This document shows positions 1 to 8,100 of a stretch of 13,991 bases of DNA, piece by piece. Below the pieces are notes generated by a model, which made no database searches, was not told where the DNA came from, and saw only the letters and a list, made by a program, of their open reading frames with translations. The position numbers and the translations under genes were made by a program. The stretch is from Ferrovibrio terrae_B (GTDB taxonomy: Bacteria > Pseudomonadota > Alphaproteobacteria > Ferrovibrionales > Ferrovibrionaceae): positions 1 through 13,991 of the forward strand of contig NZ_CALRUC010000115.1 in assembly GCF_943371255.1 (NCBI RefSeq). The letters are read 5' to 3'. Positions within the stretch are counted from its first letter, which is position 1. Every line of letters starts with the position of its first letter.

Positions 1-18
1 CCATTTGGATGCTTTCAT
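1..18 (-). CDS. Start of a further operon gene, probably the ABC transporter solute-binding protein (partial)
   Basis: Only the first six codons (M-K-A-S-K-W) are visible before the gene leaves the window at the left edge. The ATG at 18-16 is preceded by a strong Shine-Dalgarno sequence, GGGAGG (29-24), followed by five A residues. A basic residue directly after the initiator fits the start of a signal peptide. Its place, in the same direction and 113 bp downstream of the LivM-like permease, is where operons of this type usually carry the periplasmic binding protein. That identity is inferred from position only; the gene could also be the second ATPase (LivF). Confidence 0.6.
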
Positions 19-29
19 TTTTTCCTCCC
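19..29 (-). promoter_or_regulatory. Ribosome binding site of the left-edge gene
   Basis: On the minus strand GGGAGG is followed by AAAAA and then ATG. It is one of the strongest Shine-Dalgarno sequences in the window and fits a gene needing high expression, as periplasmic binding proteins do. Confidence 0.7.
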
Positions 30-36
30 GGTTGTA

Positions 37-54
37 CCCGCCTTATCCGGCGGG
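37..54 (-). other. Intercistronic stem-loop before the left-edge gene
   Basis: CCCGCC (37-42) pairs perfectly with GGCGGG (49-54) around a six-base loop. The hairpin sits between the end of the LivM-like gene (132) and the ribosome binding site at 29-24. There is no long U run after it, so it looks more like an mRNA-stabilising or processing structure than a terminator. Such structures are often found upstream of binding-protein genes; its role here is inferred. Confidence 0.4.
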
Positions 55-131
55 AATTGGTGTTAGCCTAGCATGCCAAAAACACAGTACAAACTCGGTT
101 TTTACGCCATGGACGCGGCGCTACACGTTTC

Positions 132-1196
132 TCAATAGGGGAACGGCCAGATCCGCAGCTTCTCCTTGGTGATCTGCCATAACCGCGCCAGCCCATGCGG
201 TTCGACGATCAGGAAGAACACGATCAGGGCGCCGAACACCATGAATTCCAGATGCGAGACCAGGGCGGTCGACAGGTCGAAGCCCAGCATCGGTGGCACC
301 CGGGTCAGGAAAATGGGCAACAGCAGGATGAAGAAAGCCCCGAGGAAACTGCCCAGGATCGAGCCCAGACCGCCGATGATAATCATGAACAGCGCCTGGA
401 ACGACAGGTTGATGCCGAAGCCATCAGGCTCGGCCGAACCCAGATATACGAAGAGATACAGCGCGCCGGCGACGCCGACATAGAAGGACGACACCGCAAA
501 GGCGGTCAGCTTGGCCACCACCGGGCGGATGCCAATGATCTCGGCGGCGATGTCCATGTCACGGATCGCCATCCACTGGCGGCCCGGATTGCTGCGGATC
601 ATGTTCTTGGCTGCCAGTGCGAGAACCGAAACGACGCCCAGCGCGAAGAGATATTTCTCCATCGGCGTGTCGATGCTCCAGCCCAGCAGGGTGAGCGGCG
701 GAACGGTAATAACGCCAGAGGCGGCATGGTTGGTGAGCCAGCCCCACTTGACGAACAGCCAGGGCAGGAAGAACTGCGCCGCCAGCGTGGCCACGGCGAG
801 GTAGAAGCCCTTGATGCGGAGCGACGGCAGGCCAAAGAACATGCCGACCGCCGCTGTGACCAGGCCGGCCAGGGCAAACACCACCAGCAGGTTGAGATCG
901 GGCACGCGGGTGGCCAGGTTCCAGGCTGCCACCGCCCCGACGCCCATGAAGGCGCCAGTGCCGAGTGAGAGCTGACCGCAATAGCCGGTCAGGATGTTAA
1001 GCCCCAGCGCGGCAAGGGCCAGGCAGAGGAAAGGGATCAGCAGTGCGGTGTAGACGTAGTTTGTCGCCACCAGCGGGATACCGCCGAAGGCGACGAGCAT
1101 CAGCAGCACGAAGAACACGCGGTCCTGCGGGATGGTGAAGATCGCCTGGTCGTCGCTATAGGTGGTCTTGTACTGGCCGGATTCGCGGTAGAGCAT
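132..1196 (-). CDS. livM: ABC transporter permease, LivM family
   Basis: This is a 354-residue integral membrane protein of the branched-chain amino acid type (HAAT) ABC permease family. With the LivH-like subunit it would form the inner-membrane channel. The N-terminal 26 residues are polar and cytoplasmic; hydrophobic segments follow to the C terminus. The family motif G-L-N-I-L-T-G-x-x-G-Q-L-S-L-G is at residues 65-79, and a second conserved stretch rich in I-I-G-G-L-G-S lies near residues 275-280. The ATG at 1196 has AAGGA about eight bases upstream. The gene starts 21 bp after the LivH-like stop, so the two are probably co-transcribed. Family membership is clear; the substrate is not fixed by the sequence, and the ligase in the operon argues for an organic acid rather than leucine, isoleucine or valine. 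Confidence 0.93.
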   Translation of the reverse strand: MLYRESGQYKTTYSDDQAIFTIPQDRVFFVLLMLVAFGGIPLVATNYVYTALLIPFLCLALAALGLNILTGYCGQLSLGTGAFMGVGAVAAWNLATRVPDLNLLVVFALAGLVTAAVGMFFGLPSLRIKGFYLAVATLAAQFFLPWLFVKWGWLTNHAASGVITVPPLTLLGWSIDTPMEKYLFALGVVSVLALAAKNMIRSNPGRQWMAIRDMDIAAEIIGIRPVVAKLTAFAVSSFYVGVAGALYLFVYLGSAEPDGFGINLSFQALFMIIIGGLGSILGSFLGAFFILLLPIFLTRVPPMLGFDLSTALVSHLEFMVFGALIVFFLIVEPHGLARLWQITKEKLRIWPFPY

Positions 1197-1217
1197 GTGT
1201 GTGATCCTTCGCTTGCG

Positions 1218-2102
1218 CTACACGCGTTCGATGAGTTTTTCGCCGAACAGGCCCTGCGGCCGGATCAGCAGGAAGCCGAGCGCCAGCACATAGGCGAACC
1301 AGTTCTCGATGCCGCCGCCGAATAGCGGCCCGATATAGACCTCGGCCAGTTTTTCACCGGCGCCAATGATAAGCCCGCCGATGATGGCGCCGGGAATGGA
1401 GGTGAACCCGCCGAGGATCAGCACCGGCAGCGCCTTCAGCGCCAGGCTGACGATGGCCGGCTGCACGCCGAGCTTGGAGCCCCACATGATGCCGGCAACC
1501 AGTGCGACCAGGCCGGCAATGGCCCAGACGATGATCCAGATCACGTTGAGCGGAATGCCAACCGACTGCGCCGCCTGGTGATCGTCAGCCACCGCACGCA
1601 GCGCCCTGCCGGTCCGGGTTTTCTGGAACACCACCAGCGCGGCCAGCAGGGTGCCGGCGACCAGCGCGGCCCACAGATCGAAGGACTGGATCAGGATATC
1701 ACCATCCATCAGGAAGATCGGATCGGTGGGGATGCCGACATCAAGCTGGCGCACATTGCTGCCCCAGATCAACTGGCCGAAGCCATCGAGAAAGAAGGAG
1801 ACGCCGATGGTGGCCATGAACAGAATGATACCTTCCTGATTGACCAGATGGCGTAGCACCAGCCGCTCGATCACGCCGGCCAGCAGCACCATCACGCCGA
1901 TGGTGAGAATCAGCGACAGCCACATCGGCACGCCGATTTCGGTGAAGCCGACAAAGAACAGGCCGGCAAACAGGACCATCGCACCTTGCGCGAAATTGAA
2001 CACGCCGGATGCCTTGAAGATCAGCACGAAGCCGAGTGCCACGAGGGAATACATCACGCCGGCCATCAGGCCGCCGATCAGGACTTCGAAGAAAAATGCC
2101 AC
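1218..2102 (-). CDS. livH: ABC transporter permease, LivH family
   Basis: This 294-residue, very hydrophobic protein is the second permease subunit of the HAAT-family importer. The family hallmark A-L-G-F-V-L-I-F-K-A-S-G-V-F-N-F-A-Q-G lies at residues 22-40, and Gly-rich membrane segments such as L-G-G-F-T-S-I-P-G-A-I-I-G-G lie in the C-terminal third. The start is GTG at 2102, with GAAGGGGG about seven bases upstream, so it has a usable ribosome binding site. It begins 13 bp after the stop of the ATPase gene and ends 21 bp before the LivM-like gene, so all are in one operon. It pairs with the LivM-like protein in the membrane; the ATPase docks on both. Solute specificity cannot be read from it. 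Confidence 0.93.
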   Translation of the reverse strand: MAFFFEVLIGGLMAGVMYSLVALGFVLIFKASGVFNFAQGAMVLFAGLFFVGFTEIGVPMWLSLILTIGVMVLLAGVIERLVLRHLVNQEGIILFMATIGVSFFLDGFGQLIWGSNVRQLDVGIPTDPIFLMDGDILIQSFDLWAALVAGTLLAALVVFQKTRTGRALRAVADDHQAAQSVGIPLNVIWIIVWAIAGLVALVAGIMWGSKLGVQPAIVSLALKALPVLILGGFTSIPGAIIGGLIIGAGEKLAEVYIGPLFGGGIENWFAYVLALGFLLIRPQGLFGEKLIERV

Positions 2103-2115
2103 CCCGAATCCCCCT

Positions 2116-2907
2116 TCAGTGCTGCACGCCGAGATAGGCGTCGATCACGGCTTGGTTGTTTTTCACTTCCGACGGCACGCCGTCACCGATCTTGCGGCCG
2201 TAATCGAGCACCACGACACGGTCGGAAATATCCATCACCACGCCCATGTCGTGTTCGATCAGGCAGATCGTGGTGCCGAATTCGTCGTTGACGTCGAGAA
2301 TGAAGCGGCACATGTCCTGCTTCTCCTCCAGATTCATACCGGCCATCGGCTCGTCGAGCAGCAGCAGTGTCGGCTCGGCGGCCAGCGCACGCGCCAGCTC
2401 AACGCGCTTCTGCAGGCCATAGGGTAACCGGCCGACCGGCACCTTGCGGATCGCCTGGATTTCCAGGAAGTCGATGATGCGCTCGCAGAATTCGCGATGG
2501 ACGATCTGCTCGCGCTCCGCCGGCCCCTTGTAGAAGGCCGAAGCCAGCAGACCGGCCTTCATCTTGAGCAGGCGGCCGGTCATGATGTTGTCCAGCGTCG
2601 ACATGCCCTTGAACAGCGCGATATTCTGGAAGGTACGCGCGATACCGTGGCTGGCGGCCTCATGCGGCTTCATCTGTTTACGTTTTTCACCGCGGTAGGT
2701 GATGGTGCCCTGCTGCGGGTGATAGAAGCCGTTGATGCAGTTCAGCATCGAGGATTTGCCGGCGCCGTTCGGCCCGATGATGGCCAGCACCTCATGCTCA
2801 CGGATCTCGAAGCTGATATCGGTCAGCGCCTTCACGCCGCCAAACGACAGGCTGATATTTTCGACCTTGAGCAGGACGTCGCCAATCTTCTTTTCTGCCA
2901 CACTCAT
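2116..2907 (-). CDS. livG: ABC transporter ATP-binding protein, LivG family
   Basis: This 263-residue cytoplasmic ATPase powers the importer. Walker A (GPNGAGKS) is at residues 45-52, the Q-loop glutamine at 94, the ABC signature region L-P-Y-G-L-Q-K-R-V-E at 161-170, Walker B with the catalytic glutamate (LLLLDEP) at 181-187, and the H-loop histidine at 219. The signature lacks the usual serine (LPYGLQ instead of LSYGQQ); all other catalytic elements are intact, so it should be active. The insert around residues 110-140 and the C-terminal D-A-Y-L-G are typical of LivG rather than LivF. The ATG at 2907 lies five bases after the ligase stop, which implies translational coupling to the ligase gene. 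A LivF-type second ATPase is expected but lies outside the window, if present. Confidence 0.94.
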   Translation of the reverse strand: MSVAEKKIGDVLLKVENISLSFGGVKALTDISFEIREHEVLAIIGPNGAGKSSMLNCINGFYHPQQGTITYRGEKRKQMKPHEAASHGIARTFQNIALFKGMSTLDNIMTGRLLKMKAGLLASAFYKGPAEREQIVHREFCERIIDFLEIQAIRKVPVGRLPYGLQKRVELARALAAEPTLLLLDEPMAGMNLEEKQDMCRFILDVNDEFGTTICLIEHDMGVVMDISDRVVVLDYGRKIGDGVPSEVKNNQAVIDAYLGVQH

Positions 2908-2912
2908 ACCGG

Positions 2913-4892
2913 TCAGCCCGCCTTGCGCATCGTCGAATAGGTGGTGGCCTCGGCAATCGGCAGGTTGGCCTTGAAGCTGCCGGTGCGGCCGTCCTCAAAC
3001 GTGATCTTGGCTTCCACCGCAATGGACGATTGGCCGGAATACAGCGCCTCGATCAGGGTGCCATAGCGTTCGGTGATGGTGCTGCGGCGCACCTTGCGGG
3101 TGCGGGTCAGCTCACCGTCATCGGCATCCAGTTCCTTGTGCAGGATCAGGAAACGCTTGATCTGGCTTGCCGTCATGCTGCTGTCTGACGACAGGTCGCG
3201 ATTGACCTGCTCGATGCAGCCCTTGACCAGGTTGTAGACCTCGGGCCGGCCAGCCAGATCGGCATAGGAGGTGTAGGAGAGGCCATTGCGCTCGGCCCAG
3301 GAACCGACCGCAGCAAGGTCGATATTGATGAAGACGGCGACATGGTCGCGGCCATGACCGAAGGCGACCGCTTCCTTGATATGGGGAAAGAACTTCAGCT
3401 TGTTCTCGATGTATTTCGGCGCGAACAGCGAGCCGTCGGTGAGACGGCCGACATCCTTGGCGCGATCGATGATGCGCAGATGGCCGCTGTCGGTGAACAC
3501 GCCGGCATCGCCGGTATGCACCCAGCCATCGGGCGTCTTGGTTTCCGCCGTGGCTGCGTCATTCTTGTAATAGCCGACGAAGACGCCGGGACTGCGGAAC
3601 AGCACCTCTCCCGTGGCCGCGTCGATCTTCAGCTCGACGCCGGGCGCCGGCGGACCGACCGTATCGGGATCGACATCGGTATCGGTATGCATGCACAGAT
3701 ACACCGTGCACTCGGTCTGGCCGTAAAGCTGCTTGAGATTGATGCCGAGCGCGCGAAAGAAGTCGAAGATATCCGGACCGATCGCCTCGCCGGCGGTATA
3801 GGCGAGCCGCAGGCGGCTGACCCCCAGTACATTTTTCAGCGGGCCATAGACCAGCAGGTCGCCCAGTGCATATTGCAGGCGGTCGACCAGCGACACCGGC
3901 TTGCCTTCCAGGATACGGCGGCCGACCCGGCGCGCCAGGGCGATGAAGTACAGGAACATGCGGCGCTTGATCGCGCTGGCATCCTCCATCCGGATCATCA
4001 CGGTGGTCAGCAGGTTTTCCCAGATGCGCGGCGGCGCGAAGAAATAGGTCGGCCCCACCTCGCGCAGATCCTGCAGCACGGTATCCGCCGATTCCGGGCA
4101 GTTCATGCAGAAGCCGGCCACCGCGCCCTCGACATAGGACAGGAAGTTGTCACCCACCCAGGCCATCGGCAGGTAGGCCAGAATCTGGTCATTTTCGTTC
4201 AGCTTGTCGAAGGCAATCGCCAGATTGGCCGAACGCACCACGTTGTCGTGACTCAACATCACGCCCTTGGGCCGGCCGGTGGTGCCGGAGGTGTAGCAGA
4301 TGATCGAGATATCGCTGCCGGTGCCCTTGGCGATCTCGGCTTCGACGAAGCCCGGATGCGCCTGGTTATAGGCGGCGCCCTGGGCGGTCAGGTCGCTCAG
4401 GCTGCGCAGGAAGGGTTCGGTATAATGCCGCAGACCGCGCGGATCGCTGTATATAATGGTCTCCAGGCCCGGCAGGCGGTCGCGGATCGACAGCAGTTTG
4501 TCGACCTGCTCCTGGTTCTCGACGATGGCGAAACGGGCCTCGGCATGGTCGATGACATACTGGATCTCGTCGGCCACGCTGTCCTGGTAGACCGGCACCG
4601 GAATGCCGCCCAGCGCCTGCGTCGCCGCCATCGCCCAGTAGAGTTCAGGCCGGTTGTCGCCGATGATGGTCAGCTTGTCGCCACGGCGAAAGCCCATGGC
4701 CGCCAGGCCGCCGACCATATCGCGGACCTTGATGTCCACCTCACCCCAGGTCCAGGTCTGCCAGATGCCGAGGTCCTTTTCGCGCATGGCCGGCCGGTCG
4801 CGGCGGTGCTGCGCGTTGTAAGCGAAGAATTTCGGAATGGTGTCGCGGCCCAACGGGTCACGCCCATCGGGTCGAGCCGACGTCTCGGACAT
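2913..4892 (-). CDS. AMP-forming acyl-CoA synthetase (long-chain fatty acid or aromatic acid CoA ligase)
   Basis: This 659-residue member of the ANL superfamily would activate a carboxylic acid as acyl-AMP and then as acyl-CoA. The phosphate-binding loop Y-T-S-G-T-T-G-R-P-K-G is at residues 200-210, Y-G-Q-T-E at 390-394, the ribose-binding T-G-D at 460-462, the hinge R-A-K-D at 477-480, and the C-terminal region with the probable catalytic lysine (T-R-T-R-K, K600) at 596-600. Length and spacing match the long-chain acyl-CoA synthetase branch. It is the first gene of the operon and ends five bases before the ATPase. AGGAGG lies seven bases before the ATG. The transporter downstream suggests that the ligase traps the imported solute as a CoA ester. 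The substrate could be a fatty acid, a phenylpropanoid or another aromatic acid; the sequence does not decide. Confidence 0.9.
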   Translation of the reverse strand: MSETSARPDGRDPLGRDTIPKFFAYNAQHRRDRPAMREKDLGIWQTWTWGEVDIKVRDMVGGLAAMGFRRGDKLTIIGDNRPELYWAMAATQALGGIPVPVYQDSVADEIQYVIDHAEARFAIVENQEQVDKLLSIRDRLPGLETIIYSDPRGLRHYTEPFLRSLSDLTAQGAAYNQAHPGFVEAEIAKGTGSDISIICYTSGTTGRPKGVMLSHDNVVRSANLAIAFDKLNENDQILAYLPMAWVGDNFLSYVEGAVAGFCMNCPESADTVLQDLREVGPTYFFAPPRIWENLLTTVMIRMEDASAIKRRMFLYFIALARRVGRRILEGKPVSLVDRLQYALGDLLVYGPLKNVLGVSRLRLAYTAGEAIGPDIFDFFRALGINLKQLYGQTECTVYLCMHTDTDVDPDTVGPPAPGVELKIDAATGEVLFRSPGVFVGYYKNDAATAETKTPDGWVHTGDAGVFTDSGHLRIIDRAKDVGRLTDGSLFAPKYIENKLKFFPHIKEAVAFGHGRDHVAVFINIDLAAVGSWAERNGLSYTSYADLAGRPEVYNLVKGCIEQVNRDLSSDSSMTASQIKRFLILHKELDADDGELTRTRKVRRSTITERYGTLIEALYSGQSSIAVEAKITFEDGRTGSFKANLPIAEATTYSTMRKAG

Positions 4893-4947
4893 GTATTCGC
4901 CTCCTCATCCGCGACGCAGCCGTAGCCGACGCCGTCGTTATTGACCG

Positions 4948-4977
4948 TTGATAAAGGTCCGGACCTTTACCCGTCAA
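4948..4977 (-). promoter_or_regulatory. Putative promoter of the ligase-transporter operon
   Basis: Read on the minus strand, TTGACG (4977-4972) matches the -35 consensus at five of six positions, and TATCAA (4953-4948) is a fair -10 element at an 18-bp spacing. Transcription would start near 4940, leaving a leader of roughly 48 bases before the ATG at 4892. The spacer is almost filled by a perfect palindrome, described separately. Confidence 0.5.
4952..4969. promoter_or_regulatory. 18-bp perfect palindrome, probable repressor operator
   Basis: TAAAGGTCCGGACCTTTA is identical to its reverse complement. It lies between the proposed -35 and -10 elements of the ligase promoter, overlapping the -10 by two bases. 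A dimeric repressor bound here would block RNA polymerase directly. TetR-family regulators of acyl-CoA or aromatic metabolism use operators of this size and symmetry. Outer TTGAC (4941-4945) and GTCAA (4973-4977) add a second, less regular pair of inverted arms. The identity of the repressor is unknown and no regulator gene adjoins. Confidence 0.6.
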
Positions 4978-5009
4978 GGGGGCCGCAGATTCCGCCCCTG
5001 CGACCCCCT
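4977..5009. repeat. Long imperfect inverted repeat in the divergent promoter region
   Basis: Two 12-base arms (4977-4988 and 4998-5009) are complementary at 11 of 12 positions around a nine-base centre. The repeat touches the -35 of the ligase promoter and lies about 160 bp upstream of the aconitase start. It could be an activator or repressor site for either gene. It is not followed by a U run, so it is not a typical terminator. Confidence 0.45.
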
Positions 5010-5062
5010 CGCATTGCCTAAATTTCTACCCCCGTTGAACTTTCTTCCAGCCGAAACTGCTT

Positions 5063-5095
5063 GGCAAATGCTTGGTTTTACGGCACCTATTTGCC
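5063..5095. repeat. Inverted repeat upstream of the aconitase gene
   Basis: GGCAAAT (5063-5069) is matched by ATTTGCC (5089-5095), with 19 bases between. It falls where the aconitase promoter would be expected. No convincing -35/-10 pair was found on the plus strand here, so it is reported only as a possible regulatory site. Confidence 0.25.
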
Positions 5096-5156
5096 GATCC
5101 CACGCGGGCTCAGCCCCCGCCTGACCAGCCTTTCAATATTTTACGTTTCCGCTACG

Positions 5157-5162
5157 AAAGGA
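5157..5162 (+). promoter_or_regulatory. Ribosome binding site that fixes the GTG start of the extended aconitase
   Basis: AAAGGA ends seven bases before GTG 5170. This is an ideal position and supports translation of the Lys-rich extension rather than starting only at the internal ATG 5518. Confidence 0.75.
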
Positions 5163-5169
5163 TTGCCCC

Positions 5170-8100
5170 GTGAAAGCCGCCAAGAAGACCAAGAAGGCCG
5201 CGAAGGCGAAACGCCCGGCGAAAGCCAAGAAAGCCACCAAGAAGATTGTGAAGGCCAAGAAGGTCGCCAAGCCGGCAAAGAAGGCCGTCAAAGCCAAAAA
5301 GGCGGTCAAGAAGAGCGCCAAGAAGGCGGTCAAGGTGAAAAAGGCGGTGAAGGCAGCCAAGAAGGCCGTCGCCCGCAAGATTGCCAAGAAAGCGGTCGCC
5401 AAGAAGCAGGCCCTGCGCAGCCCCGCCAAGAAGGTGAAGCCCGCGCCCAAGAAGGCTCCGGCCTTCAAAAGCTCCGGTGCCGCCCGTGCCGTCGCCATCG
5501 CGGTAGGCCAGGACACCATGAAAACCCGCCGCATGCTGAAGGTGGGCAACAAGTCTTACGCCTATTACAGCATCAAGGCCGCCGAAAAGGCCGGCCTGGG
5601 CGACCTGTCCCGCCTGCCCTATTCGATGAAGGTTCTGCTGGAAAACCTGCTGCGCTACGAAGACGGCCGCAGCGTCACGGTGGATGACCTCAAGGCCGTG
5701 GCCCAGTGGCTGAAGGACAAGCGCTCGGACCGCGAGATCGCCTATCGCCCGGCCCGCGTGCTGATGCAGGACTTCACCGGCGTGCCCGCCGTGGTCGATC
5801 TGGCCGCCATGCGCGATGCCATGACTCATCTGGGCGGCGACACCAAGAAGATCAATCCGCTGTCGCCGGTCGACCTTGTGATCGACCATTCGGTGATGGT
5901 GGACTATTCGGCGGCGAAGAACGCTTTCCAGAAGAATGTCGACCTGGAATACGAGCGCAATGGCGAACGCTATGCCTTCCTGCGCTGGGGCCAGACCGCG
6001 TTCGACAACTTCCGCGTCGTGCCGCCGGGCACCGGCATCTGCCACCAGGTGAACGTCGAATACCTGGCGCAGACCGTGTGGACCGGCATGGATGGCAAGA
6101 CCGAGGTGGCCTACCCGGACACGCTGGTCGGCACCGACAGCCACACCACCATGGTGAATGGCCTGGCTGTGCTGGGCTGGGGCGTGGGCGGCATCGAGGC
6201 CGAGGCCGCGATGCTGGGCCAGCCGATCTCCATGCTGCTGCCGGAAGTCGTCGGCTTCCGCCTCTCGGGCAAGCCGAAGGAAGGCACCACGGCCACCGAC
6301 CTGGTGCTGACCGTGACGCAGATGCTGCGCAAGAAGGGCGTGGTCAACAAGTTCGTCGAATTCTACGGCCCCGGCCTGGACGAGCTGTCGATCGCTGACC
6401 GCTGCACGGTTGCCAACATGGCCCCGGAATACGGCGCCACCTGCGGCTTCTTCCCGGTCGATGGCGAAACCATTGCCTATCTGAAGGCTTCGGGCCGCGA
6501 TCCGGAACGCGTCAAGCTGGTGGAAGCCTATGCCAAGGCGCAGGGTTTCTGGCGTGGTCCGAAGGCGGTCGATCCGATCTTCACCGACACGCTGGAACTC
6601 GACCTCTCGACGGTCGAGCCCTCACTGGCCGGCCCGACCCGGCCTGAAGGCCGCGTGCCGCTGAGCCGCGCCGGTGCCGAGTTCAAGGATGCGATGACCA
6701 ACTTCTACGGCAAGAAGACCGCCGTGGACTTCCGCGCCAAGGTGGAAGGCTCGAACTTCGACCTTGGCCATGGCGATGTGGTGATCGCCGCCATCACCTC
6801 CTGCACCAACACCTCGAACCCCAGCGTGCTGCTGGGTGCCGGCCTGCTGGCACGCAATGCGCTCAAGAAAGGCCTGACCACCAAGCCCTGGGTCAAGACC
6901 TCGCTGGCGCCGGGTAGCCAGGTGGTCACCGACTATCTGGCCCAGTCGGGCGTGCAGAAGGATCTCGATGCCCTGGGCTTCCAGGTTGTCGGCTATGGCT
7001 GCACCACCTGTATCGGCAACTCCGGCCCGCTGCCGGACAACATCTCGAAGGCGATCACCGACAACGACTTCGTCGTCGGTGCCGTGCTGTCGGGCAACCG
7101 CAATTTCGAAGGCCGCGTCCATCCGCTGACCAAGGCGAACTACCTCGCCTCGCCGATGCTGGTGGTGGCCTATGCGCTGGCCGGCAACCTGAACATGGAT
7201 GTCGCCAACGAACCGATCGGCCATGACAAAAAGGGCAAGCCGGTCTACCTGAAGGACATCTGGCCGTCGAACAAGGAAATCGCCGCCACCGTGCGCAAGT
7301 ACGTGACACCGGCGATGTTCAAGAAGCGCTACGCCGATGTGTTCAAGGGCGATGTGAACTGGCGCAAGATCAAGGTCGATGGCGGCCAGACCTACAAGTG
7401 GGACAACAGCTCGACCTATGTGCAGCATCCGCCATATTTCGAGGGCATGCCTGCCGCGCCGTCGGCGATCACGGACGTCAAGGGCGCCCGTCTGCTGGCG
7501 ATCCTGGGCGACAAGATCACCACCGACCACATCTCGCCCGCCGGTTCGATCAAGAAGGACGGCCCGGCCGGCAAATACCTGACCGACCACAAGGTCAATT
7601 ATGCCGACTTCAACTCCTATGGCGCCCGTCGCGGCAACCATGAGATCATGATGCGCGGCACGTTTGCCAATATCCGCATCAAGAACGAGATGGTGCCGGG
7701 CACCGAGGGCGGCATCACCAAACACATGCCGGCTGGCGATGTGATGTCCATCTATGATGCGGCGATGAAGTACAAGGCCTCGGCCACGCCGCTGGTGATC
7801 GTGGCCGGCAAGGAATACGGCAACGGTTCCTCGCGCGACTGGGCGGCCAAGGGCACCATCCTGCTGGGTGTGAAGGCCGTGATCGCCGAAAGCTACGAGC
7901 GCATCCATCGCTCGAACCTGGTCGGCATGGGCGTGCTGCCGCTGCAGTTCCTCAACGGCACCACACGCTTCGATCTCAAACTCGACGGTTCGGAGAAATT
8001 CGACATCTCCGGGATTGCCGTGGGCCTGAAGCCCCGCATGAAGCTGCCGGTGACCATCAGCCGCGCCGACGGCTCGACCCAGACCATCGAGGTGCTGTGC

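Noticed and set aside
78..105. AAAAAC...GTTTTT arms after the LivM-like gene as a terminator
   Set aside because: AT-only six-base arms with a long loop are too weak, and the operon appears to continue leftwards.
3342..4925. 527-codon open frame on the plus strand opposite the acyl-CoA ligase
   Set aside because: It is antisense to a complete ligase with all motifs, its protein is His/Arg/Gln-rich without a recognisable domain, and it arises from GC-rich codon bias.
5098..5125. Short GC hairpin (GCGGG/CCCGC) upstream of acnA as a terminator or riboswitch
   Set aside because: Only five pairs, no U run and no conserved riboswitch elements seen.
5278..5397. Repeats at the aconitase 5' end as a CRISPR-like or satellite array
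   Set aside because: Units are short, degenerate, in frame and without spacers; they are coding repeats.
5170..5517. Lys-rich segment as a separate histone-like gene upstream of acnA
   Set aside because: There is no stop codon or frameshift between it and the AcnA core, so it is read as one protein.
5152..6144. 330-codon minus-strand frame opposite the aconitase extension, giving a Leu/Gly/Phe-rich product
   Set aside because: The hydrophobic repeats are what Lys/Ala codons read as on the other strand; the plus frame has a ribosome binding site and joins AcnA.
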